This document shows, piece after piece, positions 1 through 7,211 of a DNA stretch of 51,425 bases. This DNA comes from Elusimicrobiota bacterium. Its GTDB lineage: Bacteria; Elusimicrobiota; Elusimicrobia; UBA1565; UBA9628. The DNA is taken from positions 1 through 51,425 of the forward strand of contig JACRDT010000050.1 in assembly GCA_016212795.1 (NCBI GenBank), in the 5' to 3' direction. Numbering within the stretch: the first letter of the stretch is position 1; each line of letters starts with the position of its first letter. A model generated the notes under the pieces. It ran no database searches, was not told the DNA's origin, and worked only from the letters and a program-made list of their open reading frames with translations. The position numbers and the translations under genes are program-made.

Positions 1-67
1 CAGACTGCCCGTTCAGCCGCTGCTATTGAGCTTGTCGCGGCCGAGGCCATGGCTAGGGGTCCCCTCC

Positions 68-115
68 AACCCGTGTTGAGGTGATATGTTTGAACATCTC
101 ACCTCAACACGGGTT
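68..115. repeat. 48-bp near-perfect palindrome upstream of the XRE regulator
   Basis: Two perfect 17-base arms, 68-84 and 99-115, are exact reverse complements. The centre (86-97) continues as ATGTT-TG-AACAT with a single mismatched pair at 85/98. No T-run follows, so a simple terminator is less likely than a protein-binding site. It lies about 60 bases before the probable start of the regulator, the right place for an autoregulatory operator; that role is inferred. Confidence 0.7.
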
Positions 116-176
116 CCAGCCCCCCCGACAGACATCCTCCATGGAACTTTCCGGGCTCCTCGTTCGTATACAGGTC

Positions 177-533
177 ATGGCAGGGCTGACCAGAGTGTCG
201 GTGGTTCACCGCCGGGCCCTCAACCAAGCCATGCTCCACGCCAGCCGAACGCCTCCAACCGCCCAAGCCCCTCCGGGGGTCCTGACAAGGGCCCTTCGTT
301 CGGCGCTGCGCATGAGCCAAGCGCAACTGGCCAGGCGTTGCGGGATACCTCAGCCTCATCTCGCCCGCCTGGAAGCCGGGAAGTGCGGCGTGCAGTGGGA
401 GACGCTCAAGCGGATCTTTGACGCGATGTTCTGCGACCTGTTGATCCTGCCGTTGCCGCGCCAACGCCCCGGCGATGCTTTGGCCGAAAGGGACCTGGAA
501 AAGCCGTTCAGCCGCAATCCCTGGGCTGGATAG
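177..533 (+). CDS. XRE-family helix-turn-helix transcriptional regulator
   Basis: Encodes about 118 residues with one Cro/C1-type helix-turn-helix at about residues 38-85. The motif SQAQLARRCGIPQPHLARLE gives the two DNA-binding helices, followed by the usual supporting helix (TLKRIFDAM). The C-terminus (FCDLLILP, then RPGDALAERD) is like that of small solo XRE proteins related to antitoxins or mobile mystery protein A, without enough similarity to assign it. No toxin-like partner is visible downstream; a partner upstream of the window cannot be excluded. The frame is open back to a GTG at 81, but that start would lie inside the 68-115 palindrome. I prefer ATG 177, with ATG 141 and ATG 228 possible. 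It converges on the DUF3108 gene with only 5 bases between stop codons. Confidence 0.7.
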   Translation: MAGLTRVSVVHRRALNQAMLHASRTPPTAQAPPGVLTRALRSALRMSQAQLARRCGIPQPHLARLEAGKCGVQWETLKRIFDAMFCDLLILPLPRQRPGDALAERDLEKPFSRNPWAG

Positions 534-535
534 GG

Positions 536-567
536 GAGCTACTCGACTCCCCGCGAGGGAGGCGAGT
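536..567 (+). repeat. Palindromic intercistronic element, copy 1 (tailless)
   Basis: The core GCTACTCGACTCC, CGCG, GGAGGCGAGTG matches the hairpin part of the element family seen at 14770, 17181, 21983, 27135 and elsewhere. The outer ACTCG/CGAGT pairing is kept. The conserved tail is absent. It lies between two convergent genes and encodes the C-terminal HSPPSRGVE and TAG stop of the minus-strand DUF3108 gene. Confidence 0.6.
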
Positions 568-1384
568 GGATGCTCGACAACGCCGCGGTGACGTGGCCGA
601 AGAATACCTCGACTTTCATCAGGACGGGGATCTTGCGCTCGTCCGCCGTGACCCAGATCCTCAGCCGCTTGCCCTTCTGGATGAAGATGCCCTCCCGGCG
701 GAGCATGGGCTCGAGCAGGAACGTCTCGAACCTGCCGGCGGGGACCTTCACGGACCGCTTCTTGCCGACCTTCACGACCAGGGGCCAGTTGTCCTTGGTG
801 TTCACGTCCAGGACGATCTCGGCCCCTTCGCGCAGCTCCTTGGTCCGGATGTAATACATGCTGGAGAGGATGTCCTGCACCGACGCCGGGATGGTCCCCT
901 GCTTGACGCTGAAATTGCCGTCCCGGCCGGTGGTCCTCGCCAGGAACCGCCGGGACCCGGCGTCGAACAGCACCCACTCGTCCCTGAAGAAGTGGCCCTC
1001 CCGCAGGTTCTTGAGGTAGCCCAAGGAGTCGAGGCGCTCGGCGTCGAGCCAGGCGAAGTTCAGGTCGCGGACCTTGTAGAAGGTGTCGCAGAACCGGTTG
1101 GAGAAGGCCGTGGAACGGATCTCGTAGGCGGGCCTCCCGGCGAAATCGACCACCCGGTTGTTCTCCAGCGTGGCCTCCCCGACCGAGATGAGGCCCCAGG
1201 ACATGTCGAAGACCAGGGTCTCGGGGAAGCCCGGGATCCTGGCCACGGCCGTGGACAACGAGGTCTCTCCCGCGATGAGGTCGCGGGGATCGGCCAGTTC
1301 AGGGCCGAAGGCGGCCCCCCCGATGGCGGGGGGGGACGCCGCGGCGCAGACGCCAAGAGCGAACAGGACGGCCCAGGTCCTCAT
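539..1384 (-). CDS. DUF3108 domain exported protein
   Basis: 281 residues with an N-terminal signal peptide (hydrophobic segment about residues 4-22, small residues before the likely cleavage site). The body matches the DUF3108 family: an early FDMSWGLISVGEATL segment, a central FYKVRDLNFAWLD stretch, then ILSSMYYIRT and later DNWPLVVKVGKKRSVKVPAG. The family is periplasmic or outer-membrane associated and of unknown biochemical function. It is the last gene of the glycan operon; its ATG overlaps the lpxK stop by one base (TGATG). The final residues HSPPSRGVE are encoded by a palindromic repeat and are probably not part of the ancestral protein. Confidence 0.85.
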   Translation of the reverse strand: MRTWAVLFALGVCAAASPPAIGGAAFGPELADPRDLIAGETSLSTAVARIPGFPETLVFDMSWGLISVGEATLENNRVVDFAGRPAYEIRSTAFSNRFCDTFYKVRDLNFAWLDAERLDSLGYLKNLREGHFFRDEWVLFDAGSRRFLARTTGRDGNFSVKQGTIPASVQDILSSMYYIRTKELREGAEIVLDVNTKDNWPLVVKVGKKRSVKVPAGRFETFLLEPMLRREGIFIQKGKRLRIWVTADERKIPVLMKVEVFFGHVTAALSSIHSPPSRGVE

Positions 1385-2469
1385 CAGCCGACCTCCCCGT
1401 ACAGCACGCTCCCCCAGGTGGTCTTGCCTTTGGTGATCTCCAGCTTGATGCCCAACGCGAGCACCCCCGGGCCCAGAAGGTCCCTCCAGCCCGCGGGCAG
1501 GCGGACCAGGTCCTTGAGGGTGGTGACCGCGGGCAGGCCTCCCCGGACGTTCTCGATGGAGCGCAGGTCCGAAAGAGAGAACGCGTGGTGGTCGGGGAAC
1601 CGCCAGCGCTGCGTCAGCTCGACGCCGGCCGCGGCCAGCTGGTCCTCGAACTGGGCGGGGTCCGCCAGCCCGCAGAAGCTGACGGCCTGGCGGCCCTTGA
1701 GGCTCGCCACGGCCACGCGCTCATCCCTGGCGGCGTCGAGCAGGAAGTCGAGCGCGTGGGCCGCCTCGACGATGGGCAGGCCGGGCTTCACCTCGTGGAT
1801 GTCGTCCTTGAGCGCCTGGAGCTCCGCGTGCCCGACAAGGTCCGCGTGGGTCAGGACGACCATCGCGGCCTTCGCGAGCGCGCCGAGGGGCTCGCGCAGG
1901 TCGCCCAGCGGCAGGAGCCGGCGGTCGCCGAACGGGTTGCGGGCGTTCACCATAAGGACGTCGACATCCCGCTGCAGGGCCAGGTGCTGGAAGCCGTCGT
2001 CGAGCAGGATGACGTCCGGCTGGTAGAAGGACATGGCCTCCCGCCCGGCGGCCACCCGGTCCGGGCACACGAGGATGGGGACATCGAGCCCCTTGAGCGC
2101 CTGGTGCAGCATCCAGGGCTCGTCCCCGCATTCCGTCCACGCGGGGACGTGGCCGTCGCGCAGGACCGTGATGCCCTTCTTGTCGCGCGCCCGGCCGTAG
2201 CCGCGGCTGAGGATGGCGACGCCGAGCTTGCGGTGGCGCAGGGCGCGCGCGGCCAGCGCCACGGCCGGGGTCTTGCCCGTCCCCCCGGTCGTGAGGTTGC
2301 CAAAGCAGATGACCCGGGCGCCGAGCCGCTGCGACTTGAGGACCCGCCAGTCGTAGAGCAGGCGCCTGGTCCGGACCGCCGCGCCGTAGGCCAGGGAGGC
2401 CGCGCCGAGCAGGGCCCGGCCCGCCAGCCTGTCTTTGAGCTTGGACCGCAGACCGGGAAGATCCATCAT
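1384..2469 (-). CDS. lpxK: Tetraacyldisaccharide 4'-kinase
   Basis: 361 residues, close to the usual LpxK length. LpxK phosphorylates the 4' position of the lipid A disaccharide precursor at the inner face of the inner membrane. Visible signatures: an N-terminal hydrophobic segment (about residues 17-32), the P-loop GNLTTGGTGKTP at 57-68, SRGYGR near 89-93 and the family motif LLDDGFQH at about 155-162. The start is the first of two adjacent ATG codons and overlaps the preceding GT9 stop as ATGA. Position after glycosyltransferases fits lipid A/core assembly. No other lpx gene is in the window, so the rest of the pathway must be encoded elsewhere. Confidence 0.95.
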   Translation of the reverse strand: MMDLPGLRSKLKDRLAGRALLGAASLAYGAAVRTRRLLYDWRVLKSQRLGARVICFGNLTTGGTGKTPAVALAARALRHRKLGVAILSRGYGRARDKKGITVLRDGHVPAWTECGDEPWMLHQALKGLDVPILVCPDRVAAGREAMSFYQPDVILLDDGFQHLALQRDVDVLMVNARNPFGDRRLLPLGDLREPLGALAKAAMVVLTHADLVGHAELQALKDDIHEVKPGLPIVEAAHALDFLLDAARDERVAVASLKGRQAVSFCGLADPAQFEDQLAAAGVELTQRWRFPDHHAFSLSDLRSIENVRGGLPAVTTLKDLVRLPAGWRDLLGPGVLALGIKLEITKGKTTWGSVLYGEVG

Positions 2470-3479
2470 GCCTCCGTCCGGATGCCCTCGACGTCTCTCA
2501 AGAGAGCGCAGGCAGCCTCGCAGACGCGCTCGGGCGCCAGGCCCTCGAGGCATTCCAACCTCGCCAGGCACTCGTTGCGCCCGCACCCGATGCAGCCCAG
2601 GGACTCGCACCGGAGCGCCGCGTGCCTGGGGTCCGGCGGGGTCCAGCTCACGGGATCGCTCGAGCCGTGGATGGTCAGCGTGGGTACCCCGAGAGCCACC
2701 GCGAGGTGCTTCGTGCCGCTGCAGTTGGAGACCAGCAGGCGGCAGCCCGCCAGCATGGCCGCCGCTTCCCGCAAGGTCCTGGTCTCGGGCGCGGTCGCCC
2801 CTTCCCCGATCCCGGCAGCCACGGCCTCGGCCAGGGCCCTCTCGCCCGGCCCCCACAGCACCACGACGGCGCAGCCCAACCGTTCCCGGAGCATCCGCCC
2901 GAGGCTGGCGTAGTGCTTGGCCGGCCATTGCCTCGTGATCCTGCGCGAGGCCGGGGCCAGGGCGATGGGCCCGGCCGAGTCCGGCCCCTTGCGGATCCCG
3001 AGGTAGACCTCCGGCAGGACGGACGCGCCCGCGGGCCCGCCCGCGTCCTCCACGCCGAGGACCGACAGGAGCCGGACCTTCTCCCGGCCCGCGTAGTGGG
3101 TCGTCGTCGACTGCGTCAGGCGAAGGTTGTAGGCCCACCGGTGCCCGACGTGGGACGGCCCGGCCCGCACTGGGGCGAGGCTCGCCGCGGCGAGGATGGC
3201 GCTCCTCGGGTTGCCCATGAAATCGATGACCCAGTCGTAACGGCCGGACCGGACCCGCCAGAGCCAGGCGAGGTAGTCCCTCCAGCCGCCGCACCGGTAG
3301 GCGAGGACCCGGGCGAGGTGGGGGTTGCCGGCCAGGACCTCGTCGGCGGGAGGCTCGACGAGGAAGTCGATCTCGGCCGCGGGATAGCGCTTCTTCAAGG
3401 CCGAGACCGCCGGCGTGGCCATGAGCACGTCGCCGATGCGGCGCAGCTGGATGACGAGGATCCTCTTCGGGTCGATCAG
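2466..3479 (-). CDS. Heptosyltransferase-like glycosyltransferase family 9
   Basis: About 337 residues. The N-terminus RILVIQLRRIGDVLMATPAV is the classic start of GT9 (WaaC/WaaF/WaaQ type) enzymes, which transfer heptose or similar sugars from ADP-heptose to LPS core. The second Rossmann domain carries the donor-site region SNCSGTKHLAVALGVPTLTI and GSSDPVSWTPP, then a Cys-rich tail (CESLGCIGCGRNEC). No ATG, GTG or TTG lies near the conserved N-terminus. The best start is CTG at 3479, overlapping the upstream stop as CTGA, preceded by a GAGGGAGGG Shine-Dalgarno. A GTG at 3578 would force a 103-base overlap and add unconserved sequence. The exact sugar is not determinable. Confidence 0.85.
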   Translation of the reverse strand: MIDPKRILVIQLRRIGDVLMATPAVSALKKRYPAAEIDFLVEPPADEVLAGNPHLARVLAYRCGGWRDYLAWLWRVRSGRYDWVIDFMGNPRSAILAAASLAPVRAGPSHVGHRWAYNLRLTQSTTTHYAGREKVRLLSVLGVEDAGGPAGASVLPEVYLGIRKGPDSAGPIALAPASRRITRQWPAKHYASLGRMLRERLGCAVVVLWGPGERALAEAVAAGIGEGATAPETRTLREAAAMLAGCRLLVSNCSGTKHLAVALGVPTLTIHGSSDPVSWTPPDPRHAALRCESLGCIGCGRNECLARLECLEGLAPERVCEAACALLRDVEGIRTEA

Positions 3480-4291
3480 AGCCTGGCCCTCCCTCTCGTC
3501 ATGTTCAAGCGGAAGTCCAGCATGAAGTCGTCGCCACGGATGAGCAGGCGCTTGAGCGGCCCCGACGCCGGGTCCCACGGCAGGGGGGAGATGCCCTGGC
3601 GGATGGAGAAATCGTAGCGGTAGCCCGCCTCCCTGGCCAGGGCCCTGACGGCCGGGTCATAGGCGCCCGCGCCGTACGGGTAGGCGAAGCCCACCATGGG
3701 CAGGCCCAGCTTGTCCTCGAGGCGCTTCTTGCTCTCCCGCAGCTCCCAGCCCGCGTCCTCGAGGCTCAGGCGCGCGAGGTTGGGATGGGTGACGGTATGG
3801 GACCCGAACTCGATGACGCCCGAGACGCGCATCTCGTCGATCTGGCGCCAGGTCAGCATCCTCAGCCATGGCTCGCTGGCGGGGTCATGCCAGGCGTTGT
3901 GCCGGCCGACGGTGTCCCAGACCAGGAAGATGTTGCCTTTCATGCCGAGCTCGGCGAGGACGGGGAAGGCCAGCTCGTGGTTGTCGGCGTAGCCGTCATC
4001 AAACGTCACTAATGCCGGCTTTGCCGGCATTAGTGACGTTCCCTCTTCCGCGTTCTTCAGTTGCGTGAATGTGAGAGTCGTGAAGCCGTTCTTCTTCAGC
4101 CACTCCATCTGCCGCCTGAAATCCCCGGCCGTCACCCAGAGCTTCTTGAGCTTCGAGCCGGGCGGATAGTCCCCGATCTTGTGGTACATCAGGACCGGCA
4201 GCCCCCTCACCCTCGGGCGCCACCAATTCCATCTCGCGCTGGCCGCTGTCGCGGCCAGCGCCGCCGTGATGACGGTCGCCGTTCCTATCAA
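3476..4291 (-). CDS. Polysaccharide deacetylase (NodB homology, CE4)
   Basis: 271 residues: a short N-terminal hydrophobic segment (about 2-20) followed by a NodB domain. LPVLMYHKIG begins the domain. Motif 1 is VTFDDGYADN at about 95-104 (catalytic base and metal Asp), motif 2 is GSHTVTHPNL at about 163-172 (two metal His), and motif 3 is GFAYPYGAGAYDP. Such enzymes deacetylate N-acetyl sugars in envelope polysaccharide. The TTG start at 4291 overlaps the upstream stop as TTGA and follows GGAGGGAAGG. A perfect 18-bp inverted repeat (4002-4040) is embedded in the codons just before and into motif 1. Position among glycosyltransferases suggests tailoring of LPS or another surface glycan. Confidence 0.9.
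   Translation of the reverse strand: MIGTATVITAALAATAASARWNWWRPRVRGLPVLMYHKIGDYPPGSKLKKLWVTAGDFRRQMEWLKKNGFTTLTFTQLKNAEEGTSLMPAKPALVTFDDGYADNHELAFPVLAELGMKGNIFLVWDTVGRHNAWHDPASEPWLRMLTWRQIDEMRVSGVIEFGSHTVTHPNLARLSLEDAGWELRESKKRLEDKLGLPMVGFAYPYGAGAYDPAVRALAREAGYRYDFSIRQGISPLPWDPASGPLKRLLIRGDDFMLDFRLNMTRGRARL
4002..4040. repeat. Perfect 18-bp inverted repeat inside the deacetylase gene
   Basis: Arms 4002-4019 and 4023-4040 are exact reverse complements separated by TTT. The repeat is less GC-rich than its surroundings and encodes TSLMPAKPALVT on the minus strand, ending in catalytic motif 1. The mRNA would form a very stable hairpin within the coding sequence. Confidence 0.85.
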
Positions 4292-5070
4292 GTCCTTCCC
4301 TCCTTCTCCATCTCCCCGAGCTTGACGTACTTGAGCCAGCTGTGGAACGCCGAGAGGCCCGCCCACACCAGGCCGGGATGCCCGTCGAGCACCCCGAGCT
4401 TGAGCACCGCCCGGACGAAGAACTCGAAGGGCATCTGGAGGTGGCGCCAGGGCCGCCACCGCTCGCCGCGCTCGAAGCGCTTCCTGGCCGCGAGCGTCGT
4501 GTAGCGGTCGAGCTTCGAGAGATACTCGGCGAGGTCCGCGTAGGGGTAGTGGTCGAAGGGCTCGGCGAGCGCGGCCACGGGCCCGTCCACCGCGATGCCC
4601 TCGTGCAGGGCGCCGCCCACGAACCTCCCCCGGGTCCGGCGGAACAGCCTGAGGTGGCGCTCATGGCCGAGCCCCCCGAAACGGAGGGGACGGCCCATGA
4701 AGCGCACCACGAAAGGGATCTCGAACCCGGCGACCTCGGGCCCCGCGGCAGCCAGGGCCCGGACCATCTCAGAACGCAGGCCGGCGGTGACACGCTCGTC
4801 GGCGTCGATGGACAGCGCCCACTCGCGCGTCGCCATCCCGAGCGCCGCCTGCTTCTGGCTGGCGTAGTCGTCGAACTTGCGCACCCCGACCTTGGCCCCG
4901 GCGGCCCGGGCGATGTCGGCCGTCTCGTCCGAGGAATCCTGCGCCACGAGCACCACGACCTCGTCGGCCAGCCCCTCGAGGCTGGCCAGGGCCCCGGGGA
5001 GATCGGCCTGCTCGTCGCGGGCGATGAGGAAAGCCGAGAGCCCTCCTGGGATGTCAGTTGACTTTGTCAT
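4288..5070 (-). CDS. Glycosyltransferase family 2, WaaE/KdtX-like
   Basis: 260 residues with a GT-A fold: the nucleotide-binding start LSAFLIARDEQADLPGALAS, the variant VLVAQDSSDETADIARAAGA, and the DxD-type metal motif SIDADERV at about 88-94. The C-terminal half (RLFRRTRGRFVGGALHEGI, then FDHYPYADLAEYLSKLDRYT) matches WaaE/KdtX-type enzymes that add glucose or a related sugar to LPS inner core. The ATG at 5070 overlaps the upstream gene by 17 bases. The context in a core-LPS operon agrees with the family assignment; the donor sugar is unknown. Confidence 0.88.
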   Translation of the reverse strand: MTKSTDIPGGLSAFLIARDEQADLPGALASLEGLADEVVVLVAQDSSDETADIARAAGAKVGVRKFDDYASQKQAALGMATREWALSIDADERVTAGLRSEMVRALAAAGPEVAGFEIPFVVRFMGRPLRFGGLGHERHLRLFRRTRGRFVGGALHEGIAVDGPVAALAEPFDHYPYADLAEYLSKLDRYTTLAARKRFERGERWRPWRHLQMPFEFFVRAVLKLGVLDGHPGLVWAGLSAFHSWLKYVKLGEMEKEGRT

Positions 5071-6190
5071 AGATCGATTCCATCTTGGACGCCATGTTGG
5101 CCAAGGAGAACTTCGAGAGCCCGCAGCGCGCCGCCGTGGACAGCGCCCCCGCCAGGCCTTTGTCGTCGACGAGCCTGAGCACGGCCCCGGCCAGGGCCTC
5201 CGGGTCCCGGGGGGGGACGAGCAGCCCGGTCCGGCCGTCCTCGATGACCTCCGGGATGCCTCCCGCCGTGGTCGCGGCGATGGGGATCTTACAGGAGGAG
5301 GCCTCGAGCAGGACGCTCCCCATGCCCTCGCCCCAGGAGGAGTGGGCCAGCACGTCGACCGACTTCAGGAAGGGCATCGCGTCGTCGAGGCGCCCCACGA
5401 GCCACACCTTGCCGATGAGGTCCATCCGCTTGATCTGGCCGAGGAGCTCGGGCTGGAGAGGGCCGTCCCCCGCGATGATGAAGCGCAGGTCGGGGTTCCT
5501 CCGCAGCGCCAGGAAGGCCGCCGCGATCAGGGTGTCGTGGTCCTTGTGGGGCACGAGGGCGGCCAGGTTCCCGACCCAGGGGAGGTCGGGCTCGACCCCG
5601 AAGCGCTCGGCGAGCTCCAGGCGGCTGCGGCGGCGCGCCTCCGGCGTGGCGGGCGCGAAATACTCCCGGTCGACGCGCGCCCAGCGGCACTCCTCGGGGC
5701 CCACCGGGATGGCATCTGGCACCACCGAAATGCCCTCGGGGCGCATCCCGCAGCGGACCAGGATGTCCTTGATGGCCGACGAGACGGCCACCACCGCCCC
5801 CACGTGGTCGTACTTGAGGCGCCGGCTCAGGCCGGTGTTGAGCTCGAAATCGACCCGGCGGTGGGCGACCCGCGCCATCCTCCCGCACGCCATGGCCGAC
5901 AGGGCCGCCGTGTGAGCGGTATGGCTGTGGACCACGACGTCGCCGCCGCCGCGCCCCACGAGATGCCGGAGCGCGACGGCGCTGAGCGGGTCCCACTCCC
6001 CCAGGAACGGCAGGAAAGCCGCCTCCAGCCCCAGGCGGTCGGCCTCGAGCGCCAGGAGCGAGCCTTTCCGGCACACCACCACGTTGCGGTGCTTCCTGGC
6101 CCTCAGAGCGCAGGCGAGGTACAGCAGCTGGCGCTCGCCGCCCCTGAGGGTCCGCTCCCCGTCAAGATGGTAGATGGTGTAGGAGGTCAA
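5054..6190 (-). CDS. Glycosyltransferase family 4 (group 1)
   Basis: 378 residues, GT-B fold. The N-terminus YTIYHLDGERTLRGGERQLL is the acceptor domain with the GGE/GGxxR loop. The donor domain starts at about residue 215 (LPWVGNLAALVPHKDHDTLI) and contains AGDGPLQPELLGQIKRM, VDVLAHSSWGEGMGSVLLEA and the EX7E-like region typical of GT4. Start TTG 6190 is the only candidate upstream of the conserved N-terminus; it overlaps the preceding gene by 29 bases and is preceded by GGAGAGGA. It probably extends LPS core or another surface glycan; substrate unknown. Confidence 0.88.
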   Translation of the reverse strand: MTSYTIYHLDGERTLRGGERQLLYLACALRARKHRNVVVCRKGSLLALEADRLGLEAAFLPFLGEWDPLSAVALRHLVGRGGGDVVVHSHTAHTAALSAMACGRMARVAHRRVDFELNTGLSRRLKYDHVGAVVAVSSAIKDILVRCGMRPEGISVVPDAIPVGPEECRWARVDREYFAPATPEARRRSRLELAERFGVEPDLPWVGNLAALVPHKDHDTLIAAAFLALRRNPDLRFIIAGDGPLQPELLGQIKRMDLIGKVWLVGRLDDAMPFLKSVDVLAHSSWGEGMGSVLLEASSCKIPIAATTAGGIPEVIEDGRTGLLVPPRDPEALAGAVLRLVDDKGLAGALSTAARCGLSKFSLANMASKMESIYDKVN

Positions 6191-7211
6191 GGTAGATCCT
6201 CTCCGTCTCCGTCACGAACCGCTCCAGGCCGAACCGGGCCTCGAAGCGCAGGCGGGCCTTCTGTCCCATGGAGGCGGCGAGCTCGGGGTCGTCCAACAGC
6301 CTCGCCAGGGCCCGGGCCAGTTCCTCGGGCGCGCCCGGGGAGACGAGGATGCCGGTGAGCCCGTCGGCCACCAGGTCGGGCAGGCACCCCACGCGCGTCG
6401 CGACCAGCGGCCGGCCCTGGGCCATCCATTCGAGGGCCGCCCTTGAAACCGCCTCGGAGCCACGGGACGCCACGACCCCGACCCTGCAGCGGGCCATGAA
6501 CTCCGAGAGGGACGGCGCGAAGCCCAGGAACGTCAGGCTCCGTCCGAGCCCTCGTCCCTGGGCCGCGGCGCGGAGCTGCGCGTCCCGGCCGGCCGTGCCG
6601 GCCCCGGCCGCGTAGAACCTGGCTGCCGGGCGCTCCTTGGCGAGCAGCGCCGCGGCCTCGATGAAATCCTCGTGTCCCTTGACCGGGTCGAGCCTGCCCA
6701 CGATGCCCACCCCGGGCTCCTTGGCCAGCGCGACGGGCCGCGGGACCGGCAGCCCCTGGTAGACGACCTCGACCCTGGCGCCGGCGAAAGCGCGCTCGAG
6801 CTGGGACTTGATGACCGAATTGGCCGCCACGAACGCGGCGGTGCGCCGCGCCAAGGCCCGGGCCAGCGGGTTGGCCGAGGGCGGCCGGATGTCGCCCCTG
6901 GTCCGCACGATCGGGATGCCCAGGCCCGCGGCCGCGGCGGCCGCCCAGGAGTGGGCGCCGCCCGTATGGGCGTTGATGATCTCGATGCCGAGCCCCTTGA
7001 TCAGGGACCTGAGCCGAGGCAGGCGCAGCCAGGGCCGCGACAGCTCCCCCACGCCCAGGCCCAGGTCCCTGGCTTTGGAGCAAGGCGCCCCGCCCTTCCT
7101 GCCCCAGAAATGGACGTCATGCCCCCGGGACTTCAGCCCCGCGGCGAGGGTCAGGGCGTAGTGGGCGATCCCCGAGTCCCAGACCTCGTCTTCGATGTGG
7201 AGGATGTTCAT
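6162..7211 (-). CDS. Glycosyltransferase family 4 (group 1)
   Basis: 349 residues, GT-B fold. MNILHIEDEVWDSGIAHYAL begins the acceptor domain; INAHTGGAHSWAAA follows. The donor domain includes GIVGRLDPVKGHEDFIEAAA (about residue 190), AAGAGTAGRDAQLRA, LGFAPSLSEFMARC and the catalytic region VVASRGSEAVSRAALEWMA with E in the EX7E-like position. The ATG overlaps the upstream GT9 stop as ATGA. Together with 5054-6190 it forms a pair of tandem but clearly diverged GT4 enzymes, consistent with sequential sugar additions. Substrate not determinable. Confidence 0.88.
   Translation of the reverse strand: MNILHIEDEVWDSGIAHYALTLAAGLKSRGHDVHFWGRKGGAPCSKARDLGLGVGELSRPWLRLPRLRSLIKGLGIEIINAHTGGAHSWAAAAAAGLGIPIVRTRGDIRPPSANPLARALARRTAAFVAANSVIKSQLERAFAGARVEVVYQGLPVPRPVALAKEPGVGIVGRLDPVKGHEDFIEAAALLAKERPAARFYAAGAGTAGRDAQLRAAAQGRGLGRSLTFLGFAPSLSEFMARCRVGVVASRGSEAVSRAALEWMAQGRPLVATRVGCLPDLVADGLTGILVSPGAPEELARALARLLDDPELAASMGQKARLRFEARFGLERFVTETERIYLDLLHHLPS

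Noticed and set aside
86..421. Plus-strand frame starting at ATG 86, preceded by GAGGTGAT
   Set aside because: The apparent ribosome site is part of the 68-115 palindrome and only one base from the ATG. The product is Pro/Arg/Ser-rich and overlaps the XRE gene in another frame.
2466..3578. GTG 3578 as the start of the GT9 gene
   Set aside because: It would overlap the deacetylase gene by 103 bases and add 33 residues not seen in the family; CTG 3479 fits the coupled-junction style.
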